From UBA4479 sp963974935 (lineage in GTDB: Bacteria; Pseudomonadota; Alphaproteobacteria; Rhodospirillales; Casp-alpha2), in NCBI GenBank assembly GCA_963974935.1, contig CAXBEV010000013.1, forward strand, positions 41,058 to 105,057: a stretch of 64,000 bases of DNA, written 5' to 3'. Within the stretch, counting starts at the first letter, position 1. Every line of letters begins with the position of its first letter. The notes under the pieces were generated by a model. That model did no database searches. It was given only the letters and a program-made list of their open reading frames with translations, and had not been told where the DNA came from. The translations under genes and the position numbers were made by a program. This document shows, one piece after another, positions 16,863 through 25,827 of the stretch.

Positions 16863-19735
16863 GGCTTGTCCCGCCCCTTTCGGAACCCGGCGCCATAGGT
16901 CAGCGTACCCGGCGGGATCGCGAGGCCCGCAGGCTTAGCGGTCGGCTCAAACTGCGGGAAGGTCTCGGCATCTTCGGCGGGATCGGCTTTTTTGATGTGC
17001 ACCCGAAGGTCATACCACGCCGCCTGGCCCGTCACCGGGTCCGAGTTCGCATAGCGGTAGCCGTCGTCTCGGGGCGGCAGAAGCTCGGAAATGACATGGT
17101 TCAGCAAGAAACCTTTTTTCGCTTCACTGGCGTTGGCATCCAAGTTCCAGGCACCGGACCGTTTGCCGATAGCGTTCCACGTCCACACCGTCGAAGCTTC
17201 GACGCCGTCCATCAACGACACCTGCACACGAATACGGCCGTGGTAGCTTTCGACCCAAACCCAATCGTCTTCGACGAGGCCCATCTCGGCGGCCTTAACG
17301 TCGTTCATATACAGTTTATTGGAGCCGGTGATCTGACGCAGCCATGCATTATGCGAGCCCCACGAATGGTACATCTGCATCGGCCGCTGCGTGATCGCGT
17401 GCATCGGATAGCTGTCCAAATCGATCATCGATTCTTCGAATGGCGGATACCAGATCGGCATCGGATCAAAGTACGCTTCGATCCGTGCGCGCTCTCGCTC
17501 GGGCGGTTGGATGTCGCCGTGGCCGCGCGCCGCGTTTCGGAACTTTTGCAGAATTTCCGAATACACCTGCAACACGATCGGCTCGGCGGAACCGATAAAA
17601 CCGACGTCCTTGGCCCAGTCCAAATACGCTTTGTTGGCAAACTTGTAATATTTTTGATCGTCCGGGAAGTGATGCGACCAGAAGCACCCGTTCTCGATAT
17701 ACTTTTCGAGCTGGTTCGGGTTCGGCGCGCCTTTGCCGTGCTGATCGCCATTTTCACCGCGCCAGCCCGCCAGCGGGCCGATTCCGGGGCCACGCTCATG
17801 ATTAACGATATAGTCCGCATAGCCACCCGGAAACTTGGGCTTGCCGTCGTCATTGGTCATCCCAGGCAACTTGAGCCGAGCCCCTAAGTCCAACAGCACG
17901 GTTTGGAATGGGCGCACATCGCGGTCGGGCTCGATGATCGGTTGGCGGATCGCATCCTGCGCCGCATCCGCTTCACAGATCGGGCGATCCAGCAGCGAGA
18001 TACAGTCCCAACGCTCAAGATACGTGGTGTCGGGCAACACCAAATCCGAATACGCCACCATTTCCGAATAGAACGCATCGGAATAAATGATCCGCGGGAT
18101 TTTGTACTCGCCGGTTTTCGGGTCGGTGTCGGTCAGCATTTTCATCGTGCCCGACGTGTTCATCGACGAATTCCAGCTCATGTTGGCCATGAACATAAAC
18201 AGCGTGTCGATGGGGTACGGATCGCCCTTCCATGCGTTCGAAATCACCATGTGCATCAGGCCGTGCGACGACAGCGGGAATTCCCACGAAAACGCTTTGT
18301 CGATGCGCCCGGGCTTGCCTTCGGAGTCCACCAACAAATCTTCGGGGCCGGTCGGAAAGCCCAACGGCGGTCCTTTCAGCGGCTGACCGGCCTGCACGTC
18401 GCCCGGCTTGCCCGCAGGCTTCAACGCCGGCGGAATGGCTTTCGGGAACGGCGGCTTATTACGGAAACCACCCGGCACGTCGACCGAGCCGATGATTGTC
18501 TGCAACAAGTGAATCGCGCGGCAGGTATGGAACCCGTTCGAGTGCGCAGAAATGCCGCGCATCGCGTGCATCGCCACCGGACGGCCAATGAATTTATCGT
18601 GCTTACGCCCGTACGCATCGACCCAAGGGGTGTTGACCTCGATGGTTTCCTTGAACGCAACGTGCGCGATCTCGGCAGCAATACGGCGAATGGTGTCGGC
18701 CGGAATGCCGGTCTGACCGGCGACCGCGTCCGGGGTATATTTTGCGTCCAGGTAGCGCGCCGCCATCAGTTGGAACGCCGGCGTTGCCGCCCGCCCATCG
18801 TCCAAAGTGGCATTGCCGGCAAGCACCGGCTTGGCGTTGATATCGGTGGCCCGCTTCAGTGCCTTTTCTTCGCCGTCCCAAACCAACGGGTGTCCTTCGG
18901 CATCGCGGGCGAACAGACCGTCGTCGGCACTGCCAGGATCTTGAATCACCAGCCAAGGCGAATTGGTGTAGGTCGCCAAGTACTGTTCATCCACATTGCC
19001 GGTGCGCAGCAATTCATGGATCAACGCCATCACAAACAAGCCGTCCGTGCCCGGCTTGATGCCCAGCCACTCGTCAGCAATCGCGGAATAACCGGTACGC
19101 ACCGGGTTGACCGAGACGAACTTGGCGCCCCGCCCTTTGATTTTACCGAGCCCGGTTTTGATCGGGTTGGAATCGTGGTCTTCGGCGACGCCGAACATCA
19201 GCATGTATTTGGTGCGATCCCAATCGGGCTCGCCGAATTCCCAAAACGAGCCGCCGATGGAATATAATCCGGCCGCCGCCATGTTGACCGAACAAAAGCC
19301 GCCGTGCGCCGCGTGGTTTGGCGTGCCGAATTGGCTCGCCCACCAGCCGGTCAGAGACTGCGATTGATCACGGCCGGTGAAAAACGCGAGTTTCTTGGGA
19401 TCGGTTTCGCGGATTTTGCTGAGCCAACCGGTTGCGATATCGAGGGCTTCGTCCCATTCGATCTCGGCGAACTCGCCAGAACCGCGCGGGCCGACGCGCT
19501 TTAACGGCTTGGTCAGCTTCGCAGGCGATTCCTGGGTCATGATCCCTGCCGAACCCTTGGCGCACAAAACGCCTTTGTTCACCGGGTGATCACGGTTGCC
19601 TTGGATGTAGCGAATTTTGCCGTCCAACAAATGCACTTTGATGCCGCACCGGCAGGCGCACATGTAACACGTGGTGCATTTGACCTCGTCCGCGACTTTC
19701 GGCGAGGTGTCGACCGCATCTTCGCGATTTGTCAT
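16859..19735 (-). CDS. soeA: SoeA-like molybdopterin oxidoreductase (sulfite dehydrogenase catalytic subunit)
   Basis: A 958-residue catalytic subunit of the DMSO-reductase superfamily, best matched to SoeA, which oxidises cytoplasmic sulfite to sulfate and feeds electrons to quinone. The N-terminal 4Fe-4S motif CTTCYMCACRCG with NKGVLCAKG is followed by the molybdo-bis-MGD domains (FFTGRDQSQSLTGWWASQFG). The likely Mo ligand is the Cys in HGGFCSVNMAAAG; DMSO reductases use Ser. There is no twin-arginine signal, unlike PsrA, PhsA or DmsA, which supports a cytoplasmic enzyme and hence SoeA. A YeiE-like regulator is divergent. The substrate call comes from family resemblance and topology, not from a visible unique residue; polysulfide or thiosulfate chemistry is the main alternative. 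Confidence 0.75.
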   Translation of the reverse strand: MTNREDAVDTSPKVADEVKCTTCYMCACRCGIKVHLLDGKIRYIQGNRDHPVNKGVLCAKGSAGIMTQESPAKLTKPLKRVGPRGSGEFAEIEWDEALDIATGWLSKIRETDPKKLAFFTGRDQSQSLTGWWASQFGTPNHAAHGGFCSVNMAAAGLYSIGGSFWEFGEPDWDRTKYMLMFGVAEDHDSNPIKTGLGKIKGRGAKFVSVNPVRTGYSAIADEWLGIKPGTDGLFVMALIHELLRTGNVDEQYLATYTNSPWLVIQDPGSADDGLFARDAEGHPLVWDGEEKALKRATDINAKPVLAGNATLDDGRAATPAFQLMAARYLDAKYTPDAVAGQTGIPADTIRRIAAEIAHVAFKETIEVNTPWVDAYGRKHDKFIGRPVAMHAMRGISAHSNGFHTCRAIHLLQTIIGSVDVPGGFRNKPPFPKAIPPALKPAGKPGDVQAGQPLKGPPLGFPTGPEDLLVDSEGKPGRIDKAFSWEFPLSSHGLMHMVISNAWKGDPYPIDTLFMFMANMSWNSSMNTSGTMKMLTDTDPKTGEYKIPRIIYSDAFYSEMVAYSDLVLPDTTYLERWDCISLLDRPICEADAAQDAIRQPIIEPDRDVRPFQTVLLDLGARLKLPGMTNDDGKPKFPGGYADYIVNHERGPGIGPLAGWRGENGDQHGKGAPNPNQLEKYIENGCFWSHHFPDDQKYYKFANKAYLDWAKDVGFIGSAEPIVLQVYSEILQKFRNAARGHGDIQPPERERARIEAYFDPMPIWYPPFEESMIDLDSYPMHAITQRPMQMYHSWGSHNAWLRQITGSNKLYMNDVKAAEMGLVEDDWVWVESYHGRIRVQVSLMDGVEASTVWTWNAIGKRSGAWNLDANASEAKKGFLLNHVISELLPPRDDGYRYANSDPVTGQAAWYDLRVHIKKADPAEDAETFPQFEPTAKPAGLAIPPGTLTYGAGFRKGRDKP

Positions 19736-19884
19736 GTCATCTGGTGGGGGTTGTTAGACGTCTCGCCCACGTCCGGCGTGCCTTCCGCGCGTGCTGGGCC
19801 AGGCCCACGCATATACGTACGGCTCGGCTGATAGCTGAGATAACGCTGATACCAGTTGCGCAAAGATTGAAGTAACCCGGTCAT
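19732..19884 (-). CDS. Small ORF translationally coupled to soeA (50 aa, unrecognised)
   Basis: A 50-residue frame starts at ATG 19884 (MTGLLQSLRNWYQRYLSYQP) and ends in an ATGA overlap with the soeA start. A longer version would begin at 19944. It has an aromatic, Arg-rich N-terminal half that could form an amphipathic helix, and a Pro/Gly-rich tail. I do not recognise a family. A GGGA stretch lies about nine bases before the start. It might be a leader peptide controlling soeA translation or a small accessory protein of the complex. The overlap is real in the sequence; coding is inferred. Confidence 0.45.
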   Translation of the reverse strand: MTGLLQSLRNWYQRYLSYQPSRTYMRGPGPARAEGTPDVGETSNNPHQMT

Positions 19885-20011
19885 GTAATTGATCCCAGAA
19901 CGTCGGAAAGCTACGGAAACAGAATGTGAGACGCTTTGTGCCAAAAATTGATTGATCAGTCCAATGAGTAATAATTGTCATATTCACAAAATTTAGTTAT
20001 GATTCACCGTT
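19885..20011. promoter_or_regulatory. Divergent promoter region between the soe operon and the LysR gene
   Basis: A 127-bp AT-rich interval between divergent genes, where a LysR protein normally binds. It contains ATAATTGTCAT and two ATTCAC hexamers about 20 bp apart near the LysR start. No unambiguous T-N11-A box could be fixed by eye. Confidence 0.45.
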
Positions 20012-20902
20012 ATGACGTTGACCCAGCTCAAAATTTTCGCCGCCGTCGCCGAAAGCGGTCATGTCACCCGCGCCGCCGCGACCTTGGGGATCACACAATC
20101 CGCCGCCTCCGCGGCCATTGCCGCGCTGGAAAACCTTTATGAGGTCAAGCTGTTCAATCGCGTCGGGCGGTCCGTTGAATTGTCCGAGGCCGGACAAATC
20201 TTTCTGGTCGAAGCCCGCGCCGTACTCGACCGCGCGCGCGTCGCGCAGCGCGCACTACGCACGCTTGGCGGTAGTGCGACCGGGCACCTGGATATCGCTG
20301 CCAGTCAGACGATTGCGAACTATTGGCTGCCGCGTCGACTTTCGGTGTTTCATGACCGCTACCCCGCTATTGCCTTGAACGTGGTGATCTCCAACACCCG
20401 AGGCGTGGAACATGCCGTCGTCAACGGCGACGCCGACGTCGGCTTTGTCGAGGGCATCACCCATTCCCCGGAATTGTTGTTGGATGAGGTCGATCACGAC
20501 CAACTCGCGCTGGTGGTTTCCGCGAAACGATGGCCGTCGCTCGGCATCGGCGGCGTCGACCTTGCCGCCGTCCCCTGGGTCGTGCGGGAACCCGGGTCGG
20601 GCACACGCGGCGTGCTCGAAGACATGGCACTCAAGGCCGGCCTGCAATGGAGTGATTTGAACGTGGTACTAGAGTTACCCTCCAACGAAGCCGTGCGCGA
20701 AGCCGTCGAGGCCGGCGCCGGCGCCACCTTGATCTCTCGCCACGTGGTCGCGTCCGCGCTCAGTGCCGGCACTTTGCGGGCGCTACCTTTGGATGTACCA
20801 CCGCGCAGCTACCAAATGGTCCGCCATCGTAAACGCCACGCCAGCGCAGCGCGCCGCGCCTTGGTAGAAATGGTTTTGGAATCAATACCCGCGTCATCCT
20901 GA
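20012..20902 (+). CDS. LysR-family regulator, YeiE-like
   Basis: A 296-residue LysR transcription factor. The N-terminal winged HTH is clear (VTRAAATLGITQSAASAAIAAL, about residues 17-38), followed by the linker helix and a substrate-binding-type effector domain. The effector part resembles YeiE: SQTIANYWLP, DADVGFVEGITHSPEL, PWVVREPGSGTRG and EAVEAGAGATLISRHVV. YeiE proteins have been linked to sulfite sensing, which fits its place divergent from soeABC; that link is an inference here. The protein ends IPASS, and its TGA stop is supplied by the first arm of a family A palindrome starting at 20891. Confidence 0.85.
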   Translation: MTLTQLKIFAAVAESGHVTRAAATLGITQSAASAAIAALENLYEVKLFNRVGRSVELSEAGQIFLVEARAVLDRARVAQRALRTLGGSATGHLDIAASQTIANYWLPRRLSVFHDRYPAIALNVVISNTRGVEHAVVNGDADVGFVEGITHSPELLLDEVDHDQLALVVSAKRWPSLGIGGVDLAAVPWVVREPGSGTRGVLEDMALKAGLQWSDLNVVLELPSNEAVREAVEAGAGATLISRHVVASALSAGTLRALPLDVPPRSYQMVRHRKRHASAARRALVEMVLESIPASS

Positions 20903-20989
20903 ACTTGATTCAGGACCTACGGCACTGCGCACTCCCCATATCCTGACGTCGCACAACGCTGGATCCCTGAATCAAGTTCAGGATGACGC
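20891..20989. repeat. Dispersed palindrome pair, family A
   Basis: GCGTCATCCTGAA at 20891 and the inverted TTCAGGATGACGC ending at 20989. The pair lies between the convergent LysR and ctpA genes, and its left arm encodes the last residues and stop codon of the LysR gene. Confidence 0.85.
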
Positions 20990-21015
20990 TGCGAGGGTGA
21001 CATGCTCCCCACCCA

Positions 21016-21106
21016 GCGACTTCCTGGAAACGCGCAGCGTTATCCGGGATCTTGGGGCTCCGTGCTTAAAGGTCCCGGATAAGCCTTCGGCTTTCCGGGA
21101 AGTCGC
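21016..21106. repeat. Dispersed palindrome, family B (CGGGAAGTCGC)
   Basis: GCGACTTCCTGG at the left end pairs with CCGGGAAGTCGC at the right, with inner copies of ATCCGGGATC and GTCCCGGAT. It lies next to the family A pair between LysR and ctpA. No gene is present in 20903-21159. Confidence 0.7.
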
Positions 21107-21159
21107 ACGGTGGAGACGAGGATGGATGACGTGATGGTGGCAACTAAGGCAGAAAAAAC

Positions 21160-22689
21160 TCAGCCTTGGCCTGCGGGGGCATAGCGTTTTAAGAACGCGG
21201 CCGCGTTGAGGGACTTAAAATATTCGATAGCGCAGCCAAGCATATGGTCTTTGTTTTCGCCCACTGTCGGGCAGGCGCGCTCGGAAATACGTGGGTGCGT
21301 CCACGCATCATCATCATCGTTACGCTGCGCCGGAATGGCGCCCGGCAAATCTACTTCGCGGGATCGCGCTGGCATGCCTTCAGGATCAAGATCACGCACC
21401 ACGACGATGTCCGGCGTCACGCCCAACGCCTGCAGAGTTTGGTTCGACGGTGCATAGTAAAGCGCTGTGGTCAGACGCAACGCCCCTTCAAGCGGCATTG
21501 GCATAATCGTCTGCACCGAGCCTTTGCCAAACGTACGACTACCCATCACCAAGGCACGACCATGGTATTGCAACGCGCTGGCAACAATCTCGGATGCCGA
21601 CGCAGACCCCCGATTGACCAAAACGATCATCGGCACGCCTTTGACGGCGTCGCCGGGGTCCGCATAGAACGACCGCTCGTCTCGTCCGTCACGACCTTTG
21701 ATCGAGACGATCTTGCCGTCATCCAAAAATGCATCGGCGACGACCACTGACTGATTCAGCAAACCACCCGGATTGTTACGCAGATCGACAACAACGCCTT
21801 GCAGGTTTTTGCCCAAAGTATCGCGGATATCTGTCAGCGCCGCGTTGATGCCTTCTTTGGTTTTTTCGTTGAAGCGGGTAATGCGGATGTAACCCACATC
21901 GCCCTCAATCCGATGGCGGACGGATTTCACTTCAATGATGGCGCGGACGATGCGCATATCGAAATCTTCGATTCCCGGGCGGCGCACGGTGAGCACCACC
22001 GGCTCCCCAGGCTTACCACGCATCAAAGTGACGGCGTCGCGCAACGTCTTGCCTAAAACCCCGACCCCATCGACGTGGGTAATCAAATCACCAGCCAACA
22101 TACCCGCGCGTTCCGCCGGTGTGTCTTCAATGGGCGCGATCACTTTAACCAGTTCGCCTTCCATGGTGATCTGAATCCCAAGACCACCGAATTCGCCTTT
22201 GGTGTTGGCAAAACTGTCCCGAAATTCTTCGGCATTCATATAGCTGGAATGTGGGTCGAGCGCCGCCAACATGCTGTGCAGCGCATCTTCGACGACCACT
22301 TGCGGCGTCAACGAACCCGGCATACGCTCGCCTTTAGTCACCCCCGCAATGGCGGCATCGATCATCTTTTGATCTTCAATTTCATAGACGTAAGCGGCAC
22401 GCACACGACGGTAGGCGAAGTTGAAATAATCCAACCGCTCCCGATCCGACGCATCCGCGACGTAGGTATCATAAACCTGGGCGAAGCGCTTCAGTTCGTG
22501 TTGGGTTTTCTCAGGCAGTTGCGTCGTCTCGGCGTTCATCGCCATGACGACGCGGCCGATGGCAGACTCGTCGGTCACACACGCCGTCACGCCGGCGACG
22601 ATAAACGCGCCGACAACGCCGGCGATCACATACCCCGGCACGCCGCCAAGCCCAAATCTTCTGAGCACGCGTCTTAGCTGCTGTTGCAC
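21160..22689 (-). CDS. ctpA: S41-family C-terminal processing protease with PDZ domain
   Basis: A 509-residue CtpA/Prc-type serine protease that trims or degrades envelope proteins. The N-terminus has a hydrophobic stretch (IAGVVGAFIVAGVTAC) that is either a membrane anchor or a lipobox ending in Cys37. A PDZ domain follows (GGLGIQITMEGELVKVIAPI, and the ERAGMLAGDLI segment), then the protease core with nucleophile Ser in GSASASEI and Lys in TFGKGSVQ, the Ser-Lys dyad of the family. The start is GTG, with TAGG about seven bases upstream. It lies downstream of the DHH gene on the same strand, about 38 bp away, and may be cotranscribed with it. It is convergent with the LysR gene. Confidence 0.9.
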   Translation of the reverse strand: MQQQLRRVLRRFGLGGVPGYVIAGVVGAFIVAGVTACVTDESAIGRVVMAMNAETTQLPEKTQHELKRFAQVYDTYVADASDRERLDYFNFAYRRVRAAYVYEIEDQKMIDAAIAGVTKGERMPGSLTPQVVVEDALHSMLAALDPHSSYMNAEEFRDSFANTKGEFGGLGIQITMEGELVKVIAPIEDTPAERAGMLAGDLITHVDGVGVLGKTLRDAVTLMRGKPGEPVVLTVRRPGIEDFDMRIVRAIIEVKSVRHRIEGDVGYIRITRFNEKTKEGINAALTDIRDTLGKNLQGVVVDLRNNPGGLLNQSVVVADAFLDDGKIVSIKGRDGRDERSFYADPGDAVKGVPMIVLVNRGSASASEIVASALQYHGRALVMGSRTFGKGSVQTIMPMPLEGALRLTTALYYAPSNQTLQALGVTPDIVVVRDLDPEGMPARSREVDLPGAIPAQRNDDDDAWTHPRISERACPTVGENKDHMLGCAIEYFKSLNAAAFLKRYAPAGQG

Positions 22690-22727
22690 GTGATAACCTA
22701 CCCTTTACCTAAGTACTGTCGACGCGA

Positions 22728-23660
22728 TTAGCCGTCGGTCGTGATTTTCTTGATCAACTCACCGAGCACGCGCACGGAGTCTTCATTTTCGATCTGACAG
22801 GTGCCAGCATTTTCGTGTCCACCGCCGTTATAAGACAACATCAACTCACCGACGTTGGTCTTCGACGTTTTATTCAAGATCGATTTTCCGGTCGCAAAAA
22901 CGGTGTTCAGTTTATTCAAGCCCCACAACACATGGATCGAGATATTACAGTCTGGGAACAGTGCATAAATCATGAAGCGGTTACCGGCGTAAATCATCTC
23001 TTCTTCACGCAAATCAAGCACCACCAAGTTATCGTGCACCGTCGAGCAGCGCATAATTTGGTCTTTGAATTTTTCCTCGTGCTCGAAATACAGATTGATC
23101 CGCTCTTTAACGTCGGGCAGCGCGATGATTTGGTCGACCGTGTGGTCACGGCAATAGTCGATCAGTTCCATCATCAGTTGATAGTTCGACACGCGGAATT
23201 CGCGGAACCGCCCAAGGCCGGTGCGGCTGTCCATAAGCATGTTCAGCAGATCCCAGTTAGCAGGCTTAAGAATTTCAGCCTCGGTAAAGCGGGCTGCATC
23301 ACCTTTATCAACGGCTGCCATCATATCGTCGGCGATATTCGGAAACTTTTCTTTACCACCGTAATAATCATAAACTACGCGCGCCGCCGAGGGCGCGTCC
23401 GGATCGATGATGTGATTTTTGGGCTTCGAGCCGATACGAATGGTTTCGCTGAGATGATGGTCAAATGCCAGATGTACACCTTCGACGTACGGCAAGTTCG
23501 TGGTGATATCATTGTCCGATATCAAGATCGTCCCATCCTGCATATCTTTAGGATGAACAAACTTGATATCGTCGATGACCCCCATGTCCTTTAACAACAC
23601 AGCGCACACCAAACCGTCGAAGTCACTGCGCGTCACCAATCGAAATTTCGTATCACTCAT
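22728..23660 (-). CDS. DHH-family phosphoesterase
   Basis: A 310-residue protein with the DHH phosphoesterase pattern. VTRSDFDGLVCAVLL near the N-terminus gives the first metal-binding Asp pair, SDNDITTN gives the second acidic motif, and AFDHHLSE is the DHH motif itself. Near the C-terminus, SYNGGGHENAG is the DHHA1 substrate-binding motif. Relatives include exopolyphosphatase-like and oligonucleotide or cyclic-dinucleotide hydrolases, so the substrate is open. The ATG at 23660 is chosen because AGGGGG lies about nine bases upstream; extending the frame to 24062 would run into ctaA and add a non-conserved Arg-rich stretch. Confidence 0.85.
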   Translation of the reverse strand: MSDTKFRLVTRSDFDGLVCAVLLKDMGVIDDIKFVHPKDMQDGTILISDNDITTNLPYVEGVHLAFDHHLSETIRIGSKPKNHIIDPDAPSAARVVYDYYGGKEKFPNIADDMMAAVDKGDAARFTEAEILKPANWDLLNMLMDSRTGLGRFREFRVSNYQLMMELIDYCRDHTVDQIIALPDVKERINLYFEHEEKFKDQIMRCSTVHDNLVVLDLREEEMIYAGNRFMIYALFPDCNISIHVLWGLNKLNTVFATGKSILNKTSKTNVGELMLSYNGGGHENAGTCQIENEDSVRVLGELIKKITTDG

Positions 23661-23758
23661 GCGTATTCGCCCCCTGGTCGAGATTTTTCCCCGTTCGTGA
23701 GGGATTGTGCGGTCCAGGCCTGCAAAAAGGCAAGAGCGGATTCGCCAGGATACCGGTT

Positions 23759-24877
23759 TCAATGATCCGGCGAAGAGCCTGCTATCCCGTGGCGCAACCA
23801 GAGCGCGGAAGCGAAAAGGATCACGGCGCCCGCTTGGTGCGCAACGGCCAACGGGATCGGCACCACGTGCAACAGTGTTGCGATCCCCAAAAGCACTTGT
23901 ACGGCGGCTGCAATCAGCACCACCCCGCCGCGCTTTGCCACATCGCCGCCCGCGAGACGCGCCAAGCGCCATGTCACAACGGCTAAAAAGAACGTACTGA
24001 TCGCCAACCACCGGTGGTCGAATTGCACCGTCGGGATATCCTCGAAGAAGTTTAAATACCACGGGTTCAGCTGAAAGCCGACGGACGGGTAAAATTCGCC
24101 CAGCATCAGCGGAAACGTATTGTAGGCCTTGCCGGCATTCAACCCGGCCACCAGCGCCCCCGAGAGCACCGTGATCAGCACGGCGAGCGGCAAGATTGTC
24201 GCGGCTCGCCTCAGCCCTGTGCGCACCTGTTGGCGCGGCGATTCCAGTTTACCGAGCGCGCTCCATAGCACCGCGCCCAAAATCACGAACGCCATCCCCA
24301 GATGCACAGCCAAGCGGTACTGGCTGACGTCCGGGCGGTCAATCAGGCCGCTTTTCACCATCCACCACCCGATGACCCCTTGCGTACCCCCCAACACCAG
24401 CAGACCGACCATCCACCAAAATTCTGCGCCCCGGAGCCAGCCTTTGATCGCAAACACAGCAAACGGTAACGCAAAAGCCAAGCCGATGATGCGCCCGAAC
24501 AAGCGATGCAGATATTCCAGCCAGAAGATTTCTTTGAATTCGAACAGGCTCATACCCGCATTGATCTGATTGTATTCGGGCGACGTGCGATAAGCGTCAA
24601 ACTGCGCCTGCCACGCGGCCTCGCTTAAGGGCGGCAGCCAACCCGTGACCGGATGCCAATCCGTCATCGATAGACCGGACTCGGTCAAGCGCGTGAAACC
24701 GCCGATCACGACCATCGCAAACACCATCGTGCAAATGATCAATAACCAACGTCCAATAATCTGGTTGGGTGGTGTCGGCGAAGTGTCAGCAGTCTTGGTG
24801 AGCACGGGTCGAAGCCTTTCGCTGTGTCGGATAGACGCGTCCTTCTGCAGGTAGTGGATTGACCCTTGTTTGTCCAT
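23759..24877 (-). CDS. ctaA: Heme A synthase (COX15/CtaA)
   Basis: A membrane enzyme that oxidises the C8 methyl of heme O to form heme A for cytochrome aa3 oxidase. Roughly eight transmembrane helices are visible, and the four conserved histidine regions are present: WHPVTGW, EYLHRLFGR, FDHRWLA and AVAHQAG. The form is the alphaproteobacterial/mitochondrial COX15 type. The start is uncertain: ATG at 24877 gives 372 residues with a 24-residue polar lead, while GTG at 24805 (VLTKTADTSPTP) has AAAGG nine bases before it and gives a more usual length of 348. The gene diverges from cobA and could be followed by the DHH gene in one transcript. Confidence 0.92.
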   Translation of the reverse strand: MDKQGSIHYLQKDASIRHSERLRPVLTKTADTSPTPPNQIIGRWLLIICTMVFAMVVIGGFTRLTESGLSMTDWHPVTGWLPPLSEAAWQAQFDAYRTSPEYNQINAGMSLFEFKEIFWLEYLHRLFGRIIGLAFALPFAVFAIKGWLRGAEFWWMVGLLVLGGTQGVIGWWMVKSGLIDRPDVSQYRLAVHLGMAFVILGAVLWSALGKLESPRQQVRTGLRRAATILPLAVLITVLSGALVAGLNAGKAYNTFPLMLGEFYPSVGFQLNPWYLNFFEDIPTVQFDHRWLAISTFFLAVVTWRLARLAGGDVAKRGGVVLIAAAVQVLLGIATLLHVVPIPLAVAHQAGAVILFASALWLRHGIAGSSPDH

Positions 24878-24900
24878 GCCTGATCCGCGATAAACCGCCC

Positions 24901-25671
24901 ATGAACGAGCCGAATACCCCTATTCATCCAGTGATGCTGGTCGGCGCAGGCCCCGGTGACCCGGACCTTCTAACGGTGAAGGCGCACCGCTTGCTTAGCG
25001 AGGTCGACGTCATCGTATATGATCGCCTTGTCGCCAAGGAAATTCTGGCGCTGATCCCGAAAGCGGTCGAGCGGGTGTTCGCCGGTAAGCGAGCGTCCAA
25101 CCATTATATGGCACAAGACGACATCAACGTTCTGCTGACCGACCTTGCGCGCACCGGCAAACGGGTGATGCGGTTGAAGGGCGGCGACCCGTTCGTGTTC
25201 GGGCGTGGTGGTGAAGAAGCGCTGTATTTGGTGCAGCAAGGCATCCCCTTCGAAGTTGTGCCTGGCATTACGTCATCCGCCGGCTGCGCGGCTTATGCCG
25301 GTATTCCGCTGACCCATCGGGGCATGGCGCACGGCGTGCGCTTCGTCACCGGCCACACCAAAGGCGACGAGCCGCTGGATCTGGATTGGCGCAGTCTCGC
25401 CGATCCAAACACCACGTTGGTCGTCTATATGGGCATGACAAATGTGGACGAGATAGCAGCGAAGCTGATTGAGCATGGCCTTGATCCGACGACACCCGCA
25501 GGCGTGCTCAACATGGGCACGCGCCCCAATCAAAAAACCCTGATCACCACGCTCGCCAGATTGCCGAGCGCCGTCCATGATGAGGCCATCAAGGGCGCCA
25601 CGCTTTTCGTTATCGGTCGCGTGGTGAGCCTAGCCAAAGACCTCGCCTGGTTCGGCGAGGCGCCGAGCTAA
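24901..25671 (+). CDS. cobA: Uroporphyrinogen-III C-methyltransferase
   Basis: A 256-residue SUMT that uses S-adenosylmethionine to methylate uroporphyrinogen III at C2 and C7, giving precorrin-2 for siroheme or cobalamin. Signature motifs are VGAGPGDPDLLT at the N-terminus, RLKGGDPFVFGRGGEE, VPGITSSAGCAAYAGIPLTHR, and the GTRPNQKT stretch near the C-terminus. The ATG at 24901 places the glycine-rich motif about 13 residues in, as in the family; an upstream frame to 24859 would overlap the ctaA 5' end. There is no fused CysG dehydrogenase domain. Siroheme supply fits a sulfur-active organism but is not specific to it. Confidence 0.93.
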   Translation: MNEPNTPIHPVMLVGAGPGDPDLLTVKAHRLLSEVDVIVYDRLVAKEILALIPKAVERVFAGKRASNHYMAQDDINVLLTDLARTGKRVMRLKGGDPFVFGRGGEEALYLVQQGIPFEVVPGITSSAGCAAYAGIPLTHRGMAHGVRFVTGHTKGDEPLDLDWRSLADPNTTLVVYMGMTNVDEIAAKLIEHGLDPTTPAGVLNMGTRPNQKTLITTLARLPSAVHDEAIKGATLFVIGRVVSLAKDLAWFGEAPS

Positions 25672-25701
25672 GCGCCCTCCCGCGCCGCACCCTCTTTCTC
25701 T

Positions 25702-25734
25702 TGCGTCATCCTGAATCAAGTTCAGGATGACGCA
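25702..25734. terminator. Family A palindrome acting as a likely bidirectional terminator
   Basis: A compact perfect hairpin with 14-bp arms TGCGTCATCCTGAA / TTCAGGATGACGCA and a 5-base loop. It lies between the convergent cobA and coiled-coil genes. There is no T run on either side. Confidence 0.6.
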
Positions 25735-25827
25735 AAGGGAGGATAAGGGCCTGCACACATCCCACACCGTCATTACCGCGGGCGGGAATTCATCTTTAAG
25801 TATGAGCGCGCGGGTGACGAAAAAAAC

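Noticed and set aside
17903..19267. A 454-residue plus-strand frame opposite soeA
   Set aside because: It is antisense to a clear molybdoenzyme gene. Arg/His-rich composition marks it as a frame shadow of codon bias.
16859..19735. DMSO reductase (DmsA) call
   Set aside because: The likely Mo ligand is Cys and there is no Tat signal; DmsA uses Ser and is Tat-exported.
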